From: Alphaproteobacteria bacterium
GTDB lineage: Bacteria > Pseudomonadota > Alphaproteobacteria > UBA8366
Direction: 5' to 3'
Length of the DNA stretch: 22,110 nucleotides
Assembly: GCA_029861675.1 (NCBI GenBank)
Contig: JAOTYV010000046.1
Coordinates: 1-22,110 of the forward strand
How positions within the stretch are numbered: position 1 is the first letter of the stretch; each line of letters starts with the position of its first letter. Under the pieces are notes generated by a model that saw only the letters and a program-made list of their open reading frames with translations, was not told the DNA's origin and made no database searches. Positions 1 to 6,315 of this stretch are shown here, one piece after another. A program made the translations under genes and the position numbers.

Positions 1-110
1 ACTTCGCCAAAATCAAGGAGTTCAGGGGCATCGCAACCCGATATGACAAGACAGATACAAGCTATGCCGCTAACTTAAATCTCGTCGCGGCTATCATCGC
101 CGCAAGGTAA
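1..110 (+). pseudogene. IS5-family transposase, C-terminal end (cut by window edge)
   Basis: Frame 3 is open from the window edge to a TAA at 108-110. It encodes about 35 residues containing the FRGIATRYDKT signature that closes DDE transposases of the IS5 family (IS427-like group), followed by a short hydrophobic tail ending in AAR. This C-terminal part follows the catalytic Glu region and sits next to the right end of the element. Only the 3' end is in the window, so it is impossible to say whether the element is complete. The short sequence after the stop (about 111-123, ending in CCACAGACC) is where the terminal inverted repeat should be. Family assignment rests on the RYDKT motif and is fairly safe; the subgroup is a guess. 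Confidence 0.75.
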
Positions 111-123
111 TTGTCCACAGACC

Positions 124-229
124 CTAGACCATTTCTCGTTTAATTTGACTCAAGTGAAATGGCCTGTCTCTTTGTTTTCAAGCAAATACATCGTCACGAA
201 CCCTTTCGGTTCGCTCGGGATTTGCGCTA
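124..229 (-). repeat. 106-bp palindromic intergenic repeat, copy 1
   Basis: Read on the minus strand this starts with TAGCGCAAATCCCGAG and ends in GGTCTAG. It matches the copies at 5914-6019 and 15345-15450 over the same 106-bp length. It has an inner hairpin (CGAACC at 197-202 with GGTTCG at 208-213) and a longer imperfect stem (arms 125-135 and 152-162 region, GACCATTTC against GAAATGG). The first three bases are the TAG stop codon of the parvulin gene. The far end, CTAG at 124-127, abuts the insertion-sequence end. It resembles RIME-type elements of alphaproteobacteria in size and architecture; no named family is claimed. Confidence 0.85.
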
Positions 230-547
230 ACCCGTCCGGTGGATCAAATGATAGCCGAAGGCCGTGGTGACAACGTCGCTAACGGCGCCGACTTCCATGC
301 CGAACGTGGCCTGATCGAACTCCGGCACCATCATGCCCGGGCCGAACCAGCCGAGATCGCCCCCTTCGCGGCCCGACGGACAGTCGGAATTCTCGCGCGC
401 CAGGTCGGCAAATTCGCCGCCGTCCTGCAATTTGGTTTGGAGCTGTTTGATTTGCTCCAGCGCCTCATCCTGCGACCGCGTCGCGGTCGAGCGTTCGGAA
501 CCGGCGTACATGAGAAGAATATGGGATGCGCGAACCTGATCAGCCAT
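227..547 (-). CDS. Parvulin-type peptidyl-prolyl cis-trans isomerase, single domain
   Basis: A 106-residue protein that is essentially one parvulin (PpiC/Pin1-type rotamase) domain. Visible hallmarks are the N-terminal RASHILL strand, a polar segment with ARENSDCPSG, the GGDLGWFGPGMMVPEF core and the C-terminal GYHLIHRTG. Members catalyse cis-trans isomerisation of peptidyl-prolyl bonds. There is no signal peptide or membrane segment, so it is expected in the cytoplasm, unlike the periplasmic SurA/PpiD/PrsA relatives. The length is normal for stand-alone parvulins. The ATG at 545-547 has only a weak purine-rich stretch upstream. Its TAG stop is formed by the first bases of the 106-bp repeat. 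The neighbour on the other side is divergent, so no operon partner is visible. Confidence 0.9.
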   Translation of the reverse strand: MADQVRASHILLMYAGSERSTATRSQDEALEQIKQLQTKLQDGGEFADLARENSDCPSGREGGDLGWFGPGMMVPEFDQATFGMEVGAVSDVVTTAFGYHLIHRTG

Positions 548-702
548 CGTTTAGGGGACCCTGTTTTGTTTCGGAAATGCGGCCGCCAGCCGCTGCGTGG
601 CGCAAGCTATACCCGCAAATCGGCCCCATGGCGACGACATTCTGAGATTTGAATGACTTCCAGTCTCGTGGACAACTATGCGTCAGCGCATTATGAAACC
701 GC

Positions 703-1365
703 ATGACGACAATGCGCATCGGACTCATTCACTCGGTCATTCCCGCGATTGTCGCGGTCGAATCCGCGCTTCGTGAACATTGGCCGGAAGCGCAAGCCGC
801 CAGCGTTTATGATCAATCCCTTTATATCGACCTCGCCGAAGATCGGTCGCTGACGCCGGCGCATTTCGACCGGATCGCCCAATTGCTGCGCTACAGCGCG
901 GGGTGCGGCGCCGACGCCATCCTGGTGACCGGATCGCTGTTCGGGCCCGCCGTCGTCGCCGCGCGCGATGAATTCGACATACCGGTGCTGACCTCCTTCG
1001 ACGCGCTGATCGACCAGGCTCTCACTCTCGGCGATCGGTTTACATTGCTGGCGACCGACCCGGGCACCAACCGAATGCTCGGTGCCGAATTGACCCGGCG
1101 CGCCGAAGCGGCTGGGCAGGACCTAAGTTTCGAGTCGCATCACACCTCCGGCGCTATCGAGCGGCTGCAACAGGGCGATCAGGCGGGCCACGACCGGCTC
1201 GTCGTCGAACAAGCGGAACAATCCGCGCCCAGCGACGCCATCCTGCTCGGGCAATTTTCCATGGGCCCGACCCGGCCCCTGGTGCAGGCCCGTGTGGAGT
1301 GCCCGGTACTGGACGCGGCGGAAGCGGCGGTGCATAAATTGAAGGCCCATTTCACCGGCGCCTAG
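703..1365 (+). CDS. Asp/Glu racemase-fold protein lacking both usual catalytic cysteines
   Basis: A 220-residue protein with the two-lobed aspartate/glutamate/hydantoin racemase fold: N-terminal MRIGLIHSV, a central GADAILVTGSLFGPAV block, and the second-lobe block AILLGQFSMGPT followed by CPVLDAAEAAV. In classical members each block carries a catalytic Cys (as in TCS and LGC). Here those positions are Gly77 and Gln184; the only cysteines are Cys68 and Cys200. The LGQFSM form of the second block occurs in a subgroup simply called racemase-family proteins, so its role may be isomerase-like, lyase-like or binding only. Starts at M1 or M4 (712) are both possible and neither has a strong ribosome-binding site. 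It precedes the CoA gene cluster by 149 bp and may belong to it. The substrate cannot be named. Confidence 0.8.
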   Translation: MTTMRIGLIHSVIPAIVAVESALREHWPEAQAASVYDQSLYIDLAEDRSLTPAHFDRIAQLLRYSAGCGADAILVTGSLFGPAVVAARDEFDIPVLTSFDALIDQALTLGDRFTLLATDPGTNRMLGAELTRRAEAAGQDLSFESHHTSGAIERLQQGDQAGHDRLVVEQAEQSAPSDAILLGQFSMGPTRPLVQARVECPVLDAAEAAVHKLKAHFTGA

Positions 1366-1476
1366 CTCGACGAGCCCGATCCTTCCAAAATATACCGGTC
1401 GAAGTCGCGGCGCCTGCCAGGCTGGCACAGACGGTTGGAATGGCCGCGAGAAATTCCGGAGACGCTGGCTAGATTT

Positions 1477-1516
1477 GTGGGACTTTGGGACTGTGGGATT
1501 GTGGGACTGTGGCAAT
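1477..1516 (+). repeat. Five tandem 8-bp units abutting a start codon
   Basis: Five consecutive octamers of the pattern GTGGGACT (variants TTGGGACT, GTGGGATT and GTGGCAAT) run 1477-1516. The last unit overlaps the ATG at 1515-1517 of the acyl-CoA dehydrogenase. The array occupies the place where a ribosome-binding site should be, and no conventional AGGAG is present. Because the unit is 8 bp, gain or loss of a unit would change leader length and the frame of any upstream start such as TTG at 1485. Confidence 0.85.
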
Positions 1517-2693
1517 GACGCCAAACGATAGTTGGGAATTGTCCGAAGAGCTGCGCCTGCTGCAGGAAACGGTCCGCCGTTTCATGGAGAACGATGTCCG
1601 TCCGGCCGAGGATGCGGTCGAGCATGATGCCTTCGAACTGCCGCAAAACTTGCTTGAACCGCTACAGAAAAAGGCGCGCGAACTCGGCATCTGGTGCATG
1701 CGCACGCCCGAGGAATTCGGCGGCGCCGGCTTGAACCTGCTGGGCCAGGTCGTGGTCGCCGAGGAAGCGGCGCAATGCCGCATGGGGGCCTATGTGCCGG
1801 CCTGCGGCGCGATCGGCGCCGATCCACCCAACGTCATTTTCAAGGGCACGCCGGAACAGATCGAGAAATTTGGCATCCCCGCCGTCGCGACCGGCGAAAA
1901 ACCCTTCGTCGCGATCACCGAAGCCGCCGGCGGCTCCGATCCCCGACGGTCGATCCAGACGCGCGCCGTCCGCAAGGGCGACCGCTATATCCTGAACGGC
2001 ACGAAAATGTACATCACCGGCGCCGGGCAAGCGCGCTGGGGCGTACTGTTCGCACGGACGGAGATGGAAGACGGGCGCGACGGCATCACCTGCTTCATCA
2101 TCGAGACCGACCGGCCCGGCCTCACCGTGCGGCCTATTCCGGTGATCCGCTCCTACTACCCCTATGAAATCGTGCTGGACGATTATGAGATCCCGGTCGA
2201 GCACCGCATCGGCGAAGAAGGTCAGGGTTTCGCGCTGGCCGAACACTGGCTGGTCAACGGACGGCTGCCCTATTCGGCAAACGTCATCGGCATCGCACAG
2301 GCGGCGTTGCGCATGGCGATCGATTGGGCCAACCAGCGCGAAACCTTCCGCAGCAAGCTCGCCGACAAGCAGGCGGTGCAATGGATGATCGCCGATTCCG
2401 AGGTGGAGCTGCGCGCGGCGCGCCTATTGACCTACCAGGCGGCGGCGCGCGGCGACAGCGGCCAGGACATCAAGGTCGATGCCTCGATGACCAAGCTGTA
2501 CGCCACCGAAACGGCGGGCCGCGTGGTCGACCGCTGCGTACAGATTTTCGGCAGCCTCGGCGTCTCCAACGAGCTGCCGCTCGAACGATGGTACCGGGAG
2601 CTCCGCATCAAGCGGATCGGCGAAGGGCCGTCCGAAGTTCATCGCATGGTGATCGCACGGCATCTGCTGCGCCATCAGTCAGGAAGGAATTAA
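1515..2693 (+). CDS. Acyl-CoA dehydrogenase
   Basis: A 392-residue flavoprotein of the acyl-CoA dehydrogenase family, which oxidises acyl-CoA thioesters at C2-C3 or, in CaiA-like members, reduces enoyl-CoA, passing electrons through an electron-transfer flavoprotein. The sequence shows the helical N-domain, the FAD/substrate stretch FVAITEAAGGSD (131-142) with NGTKMYITGA (161-170), and the C-terminal IGEGPSEVHR whose Glu370 aligns with the catalytic base of MCAD/SCAD. The ATG at 1515 is preferred; an in-frame TTG at 1485 would add ten residues encoded by the octamer array. The CoA-transferase follows after 5 bp, so they are surely co-transcribed. ACD next to a CaiB-type transferase recalls caiA-caiB, but substrate cannot be read from sequence. 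Confidence 0.93.
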   Translation: MTPNDSWELSEELRLLQETVRRFMENDVRPAEDAVEHDAFELPQNLLEPLQKKARELGIWCMRTPEEFGGAGLNLLGQVVVAEEAAQCRMGAYVPACGAIGADPPNVIFKGTPEQIEKFGIPAVATGEKPFVAITEAAGGSDPRRSIQTRAVRKGDRYILNGTKMYITGAGQARWGVLFARTEMEDGRDGITCFIIETDRPGLTVRPIPVIRSYYPYEIVLDDYEIPVEHRIGEEGQGFALAEHWLVNGRLPYSANVIGIAQAALRMAIDWANQRETFRSKLADKQAVQWMIADSEVELRAARLLTYQAAARGDSGQDIKVDASMTKLYATETAGRVVDRCVQIFGSLGVSNELPLERWYRELRIKRIGEGPSEVHRMVIARHLLRHQSGRN

Positions 2694-2698
2694 GCTGT

Positions 2699-3898
2699 AT
2701 GTCCGACAGACCCTACCCGCTTGACGGCGTTACCGTCCTCGACATGGGCCATATCTACAACGGCCCCTATGCGGGTTTCATGCTGGCCATGGCCGGCGCC
2801 CATGTCATCAAGATCGAACCCCGGACCGGCGAACACTTGCGCCACCGGGGCGGCCACAAGGCGCATTCCGTGCCGTTCGCCCTGCTCAATTCCAACAAAC
2901 ATTGCGTGACGCTCAACCTGAAGGCGCCGCGCGGGCGCGAATTGTTCCTGGAGATGGTCAAGAAAGCGGACGTGGTGCTGGAGAACTTCGCCCCCGATGC
3001 GATGGAGAACATGCAGCTCGGCTGGGATGTGCTGCGCGCGACCAACCCTCGGCTGATCTATGGCTGCTCCAGCGGCTATGGCCGGAGCGGTCCGCGCCGG
3101 GACGACCTTGCGATGGATCTCACCGTTCAGGCGTCGTCCGGCGTGATGAGCGTAACCGGCTTCCCGGACAGCCCGCCGCTCAAGGCGGGGGCGGCGGTAT
3201 GCGATTTCTCCGGCGGCGTGCATCTCTACGCGGCGATCATGACCGCCCTGTTCGAGCGCGAGCGGACCGGCGAAGGACGGATGGTCGAAGTGTCGATGCA
3301 GGAAGCCATCTACGCCTCGCTCTGTTCCAACCTCGGCATGTATTACAGCATGGGCGGCAAGACACCACCGCGTACCGGCAATCAGCACGGCGGGCTCTCC
3401 ATTTCACCCTACAACGTGTACCCGACGAACGACGGCTATGCCGCCATCAACTGCACCAACGACAACCATTTCTACAATCTTTTAAGGGTCATGGGGCGGT
3501 CGGAGCTCAAGGACGATCCGCGCTACGCCACCAACAGCGCCCGCGCGGAAATCCTGGAAGAGGTGAATACGCTGGTCGAAAGCTGGACCCGCACCCTCAC
3601 GAAGGACGAACTGCTCGACATTTCACGAAAGAACGATTTTCCCTGCGCGCCGGTGCGCGATTTGGACGAGGTCGTGCACGACGAGCACCTGCACGAACGC
3701 GGCATGCTGCAATGGATCGACCACCCGGTCGTCGGCCGCATCGCCGTGCAGAACAGCCCGTTACGGTTCCACGACAGCCCGCTGATGCCGATCGAGCCGA
3801 GTGCCGATCTCGGCGCGCATAATGACGAGATCTTCGGCGGCTGGCTCGGCTATTCGCAGACGGATGTCGACGACTTCAGAACGCAGGAGATCATCTGA
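2699..3898 (+). CDS. Family III CoA-transferase (CaiB/BaiF type)
   Basis: A 399-residue class III CoA-transferase, which moves CoA from one carboxylate thioester to another (family members act on formate/oxalate, carnitine/crotonobetaine, succinate/mesaconate and others). It opens with LDGVTVLDMGHIYNGPYAGFML, has VLENFAPDAMENMQLGWDVL and IYGCSSGYGRSGP, then AVCDFSGG, where Asp169 occupies the position of the catalytic aspartate of formyl-CoA transferase (Asp169). Length is normal. The ATG at 2699 is preceded by AGGAAGG at 2681-2687; an upstream in-frame open stretch from 2324 lies inside the dehydrogenase gene and is not used. It sits between the dehydrogenase (5 bp) and an oxygenase (4 bp). 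It probably activates the pathway acid to its CoA ester; donor and acceptor are unknown. Confidence 0.95.
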   Translation: MSDRPYPLDGVTVLDMGHIYNGPYAGFMLAMAGAHVIKIEPRTGEHLRHRGGHKAHSVPFALLNSNKHCVTLNLKAPRGRELFLEMVKKADVVLENFAPDAMENMQLGWDVLRATNPRLIYGCSSGYGRSGPRRDDLAMDLTVQASSGVMSVTGFPDSPPLKAGAAVCDFSGGVHLYAAIMTALFERERTGEGRMVEVSMQEAIYASLCSNLGMYYSMGGKTPPRTGNQHGGLSISPYNVYPTNDGYAAINCTNDNHFYNLLRVMGRSELKDDPRYATNSARAEILEEVNTLVESWTRTLTKDELLDISRKNDFPCAPVRDLDEVVHDEHLHERGMLQWIDHPVVGRIAVQNSPLRFHDSPLMPIEPSADLGAHNDEIFGGWLGYSQTDVDDFRTQEII

Positions 3899-3902
3899 CG
3901 CC

Positions 3903-4997
3903 ATGGCACGCAGCGCAGAACGGACCCATGAAAGCGCAACGGCACCTACGATGACCGCACTGCCGCCCGGCCCGATCACCGGGCCGTCCGCATGGCGCGG
4001 CGCGGAGATGCGCCGCACGCAGGATTGGATCTATACCCTCTCGGCGGTTGAGATCGCGGAGATAGAAACCGCCCTCGCCGGCGTGCGGGCTCGGGAAATC
4101 GAGACGCTGCGGCGCGAGGATTTCCCGCTGCCCGGCCTCGGCCCGAAACTTCTGGCGATGCGTGCCGAAATCCTGAACGGCCGGGGCTTCGTTCTGATGC
4201 GCGGCCTTCCGGTCGACCGCATGGAGCCGGCTGCCGCCGCGACGGCGTATTGGGGCATTGGCCTTCACCTCGGCAAGGCGGTCTCGCAAAACAGCAAGGG
4301 GCACCTGCTCGGCCATGTCCGCGATCTGGGCTATGACGTGGACGACCCTAATGTGCGCGTCTATCAGACCAGCAGGCGTCAAAATTTTCACACGGATTCC
4401 TGCGACATCGTCGGTTTGCTCTGTCTGCACAAGGCGAAGCGCGGCGGGCTCAGCAGCCTGGTCAGTTCGGTCACCGTCTACAACGAAATGCTGGCGGCGG
4501 ACCCGGCGCTGACACGCGAAATGTTCAAAACCTTCAACGTCGACCGCCGCGGCGAAGTGCCGGCCGGGATGAAGCCCTATTTCACGACGCCCGTCTTCAA
4601 CTGGAACGGCGGCTTCCTGACCACGTACTATGTGCGGCGTTACATCGAATCGGCACAGCGCTTCGACGATGTGCCCCAGCTCAGCGCGCAACAGACCGCC
4701 GCGCTGGACCTGTTCGATCGCATGGCGGAAGACGACGAAAATCGACTGGACATGGATTTCGAGCCGGGCGACATGCAGTTCCTGCACAACCATCAAATCC
4801 TGCACGACCGGACCGACTACGAAGACTGGTCCGAGCCGGACAGAAAGCGTCATCTCTTGCGACTATGGCTGTGTCCGCCCGACGGACGCCCTTTGCCGCC
4901 CTGCTATGCGCAACGTTGGGGCAGCATCGAGATCGGCGACCGCGGCGGCATCGTGACACCGGATGCCACTCCGCACGCCCCGTTAACACCGATCTAA
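3903..4997 (+). CDS. TauD/TfdA-family Fe(II)/2-oxoglutarate dioxygenase, paralogue 1
   Basis: A 364-residue non-haem iron oxygenase of the TauD/TfdA/clavaminate-synthase superfamily, which couples 2-oxoglutarate decarboxylation to substrate hydroxylation. The facial triad is visible as His163-x-Asp165 (NFHTDSCD) and His301 (ILHDRTDYED), with Arg320 (HLLRLWL) as the likely 2-oxoglutarate anchor. The first ATG after the transferase stop (3903) has AGGAGA at 3885-3890; a second in-frame ATG at 3951 is possible. It is encoded 4 bp behind the CoA-transferase, so it belongs to that operon. It shares blocks throughout with the minus-strand protein at 8219-9316 (same triad spacing, RRGEVP.GM, GDMQFL.NH), so the two are paralogues. 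Substrate unknown; gamma-butyrobetaine-like acids are one idea from context only. Confidence 0.92.
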   Translation: MARSAERTHESATAPTMTALPPGPITGPSAWRGAEMRRTQDWIYTLSAVEIAEIETALAGVRAREIETLRREDFPLPGLGPKLLAMRAEILNGRGFVLMRGLPVDRMEPAAAATAYWGIGLHLGKAVSQNSKGHLLGHVRDLGYDVDDPNVRVYQTSRRQNFHTDSCDIVGLLCLHKAKRGGLSSLVSSVTVYNEMLAADPALTREMFKTFNVDRRGEVPAGMKPYFTTPVFNWNGGFLTTYYVRRYIESAQRFDDVPQLSAQQTAALDLFDRMAEDDENRLDMDFEPGDMQFLHNHQILHDRTDYEDWSEPDRKRHLLRLWLCPPDGRPLPPCYAQRWGSIEIGDRGGIVTPDATPHAPLTPI

Positions 4998-5112
4998 ACC
5001 CCGGCCCCAACGGCACAGGCCAGCGCCGATTTGTACGACACCGGCCAATTGCGTATTTTCCCCGGAACACAAAGCGCCAATAGAACCACGCTCGCACAGG
5101 GGAGAAGCAACA

Positions 5113-5916
5113 ATGGGCTATGACACACTGACATATGAAGTCCGAGACACGGTCGCGGTGGTCACCATGAACCGGCCGGAAAAACGCAACGCGCTCGACA
5201 TCCCGATGCGCGAGGAACTTTCGCAAGTCGTGATGACGATGCGAAACGACGAGTCGCTGACGGCGGCGGTCCTCACCGGCGCGGGCGGCGCCTTTTGCGC
5301 CGGCGGCGATTTGAGCGGCATTTCGGAAAAATCCGACCCCTATAAGAGCCGGCGGCGCATTCAGAATATCTATGTCTGGTTGCACGAACTGGTGAGCCTC
5401 GAGCTGCCCTTGATCGCCGCGGTCGACGGGCCGGCCTACGGCGCCGGCTTCAATCTTGCCTTGACGGCGGATTTCATCCTCGCCTCGCCGCGCGCCCGGC
5501 TCTGCCAGGTGTTCGGCCGGATCGGCCTGGTGCCGGACGTCGGCGGTTTCTTCCTGCTGCCGCGCATCGTCGGATTGCAAAAGGCCAAGGAGTTGGTGTT
5601 TTCCGCCCGTTCAATCGATGCGGAAGAAGCGAAGGAGCTGGGCATCGTCTATTCGATCCACGAGACCGAGACCCTAATGAATGCGGCGATGGACCTCGCC
5701 GCGCGCTTCAAGGACGCGTCGCGGCAGGCAATCGGCCTGTCGAAGAACATCCTGAACCAATCGCTCAACCTGGATTTTCGCGCGCTTGGCGAGATGGAAT
5801 GTTTTGCGCAATCGGTGGCGCATAATTCCGAATACCATCACGAGGCGGTGCAGCGGTTCCTCGACAAAAAACCCTTGAAATTCAATTGGGACGCCGCGGC
5901 CTCCGGCGACGATTAG
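5113..5916 (+). CDS. Enoyl-CoA hydratase/isomerase (crotonase superfamily)
   Basis: A 267-residue crotonase-fold protein. The two oxyanion-hole regions are clear: FCAGGDL (61-67) and GPAYGAGF (107-113). The active-site segment reads FGRIGLVPDVGG (134-145). The first catalytic Glu of rat enoyl-CoA hydratase is not present at its usual place, while Asp142 in the PD.GG motif is kept, as in PaaG-like and Delta3,Delta2-enoyl-CoA isomerases. That favours double-bond isomerisation or a related reaction over simple hydration. The ribosome-binding site AGGGGAG at 5098-5104 fits the ATG at 5113. It lies 115 bp behind the oxygenase, so it may have its own promoter or be the last gene of the CoA operon. 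The TAG stop is supplied by repeat copy 2. Confidence 0.93.
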   Translation: MGYDTLTYEVRDTVAVVTMNRPEKRNALDIPMREELSQVVMTMRNDESLTAAVLTGAGGAFCAGGDLSGISEKSDPYKSRRRIQNIYVWLHELVSLELPLIAAVDGPAYGAGFNLALTADFILASPRARLCQVFGRIGLVPDVGGFFLLPRIVGLQKAKELVFSARSIDAEEAKELGIVYSIHETETLMNAAMDLAARFKDASRQAIGLSKNILNQSLNLDFRALGEMECFAQSVAHNSEYHHEAVQRFLDKKPLKFNWDAAASGDD

Positions 5917-6019
5917 AGCAAATTCCGAGCGAACCGAAACGGTTCGCGACGACGCATTTGCGTAAAATCAAAGAGATAGACCATTTCACCTGAGTCAATT
6001 TAAACAAGAAATGGTCTAG
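5914..6019 (+). repeat. 106-bp palindromic intergenic repeat, copy 2
   Basis: Starts with TAGAGCAAATTCCGAG; its TAG is the stop codon of the crotonase gene. Inner hairpin: GCGAACCG (5929-5936), loop AAA, CGGTTCGC (5940-5947), a perfect 8-bp stem. Outer hairpin: TAGACCATTTC (5977-5987) and GAAATGGTCTA (6008-6018), a perfect 11-bp stem around a 20-nt loop containing TGAGTCAA. It ends in CTAG at 6016-6019. This is the best-preserved copy. When transcribed it would fold into two stem-loops directly behind the coding sequence and may serve as a transcript end or stabiliser. Confidence 0.9.
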
Positions 6020-6078
6020 GAAAATTTTGGACCCATCGCCGTCTCCACCATGGTCATATTCGCCGCTTCTCTTCTCCG

Positions 6079-6286
6079 GCTCATGGCGCTATAACCGGCG
6101 CCATGAGCGAGCCGTTCCACATGACACTCACACGCCGCGCGGCAATGCGTCCGCTGCCGGGACTCTGGTCGCGGCCGTTCGGCGCGGCCGGCGTTATTCG
6201 GAGTGATGGAAACCGACCTTAGCGAGCACCGATTATATCGGCGATGGCCAAAGGGCGGATTTCGGATCCGCCCTTTTTGATTTTGG
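6079..6286 (+). promoter_or_regulatory. Hairpin-rich leader or small RNA upstream of the MATE gene
   Basis: The 399-bp gap 5917-6315 holds repeat copy 2 and then, without a convincing gene, a series of potential RNA hairpins: a perfect 11-bp stem (GCTCATGGCGC 6079-6089 with GCGCCATGAGC 6098-6108, 8-nt loop), a GC-rich GGCCG/CGGCC stem near 6170-6190, a small CCGAT-TAT-ATCGG hairpin at 6229-6241, and the intrinsic terminator at 6250-6286. The terminator ends about 30 bp before the exporter start. This is the layout of a transcription-attenuating leader or of a separate small RNA. No known riboswitch consensus is recognised, so function is open. Confidence 0.35.
6250..6286 (+). terminator. Intrinsic terminator before the MATE gene
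   Basis: A perfect 11-bp stem, AAAGGGCGGAT (6250-6260) pairing with ATCCGCCCTTT (6266-6276) around the loop TTCGG, followed by TTGATTTT. On the plus strand this is a textbook rho-independent terminator; the minus strand lacks a comparable T run. Its position 6 bp after the ATG at 6244 argues that this ATG is not the start of the exporter gene. Confidence 0.85.
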
Positions 6287-6315
6287 AACGAAATTTTCTG
6301 ATACGGATTGAGACG

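Noticed and set aside
2324..2698. Long N-terminal extension of the CoA-transferase frame
   Set aside because: It lies inside the dehydrogenase gene in another frame; the ATG at 2699 has a good ribosome-binding site and begins the family sequence.
3891..4853. Minus-strand open frame of 320 codons opposite the first oxygenase
   Set aside because: Shadow of a gene with clear triad and homology; GC-rich codon bias produces long antisense frames. The same holds for minus frames at 1662-2381, 2690-3388, 4681-5580, 9437-10573, 10817-11617 and 11648-12427.
6103..6222. Possible 39-residue plus-strand peptide starting in the 6079-6108 hairpin
   Set aside because: No ribosome-binding site, Arg/Pro-rich composition and overlap with RNA-like stems; not supported as a gene.
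6244..6315. In-frame ATG at 6244 as start of the MATE exporter
   Set aside because: The added 24 residues would be encoded by a perfect intrinsic terminator hairpin and are not part of the MATE fold; the ATG at 6316 gives a normal protein.
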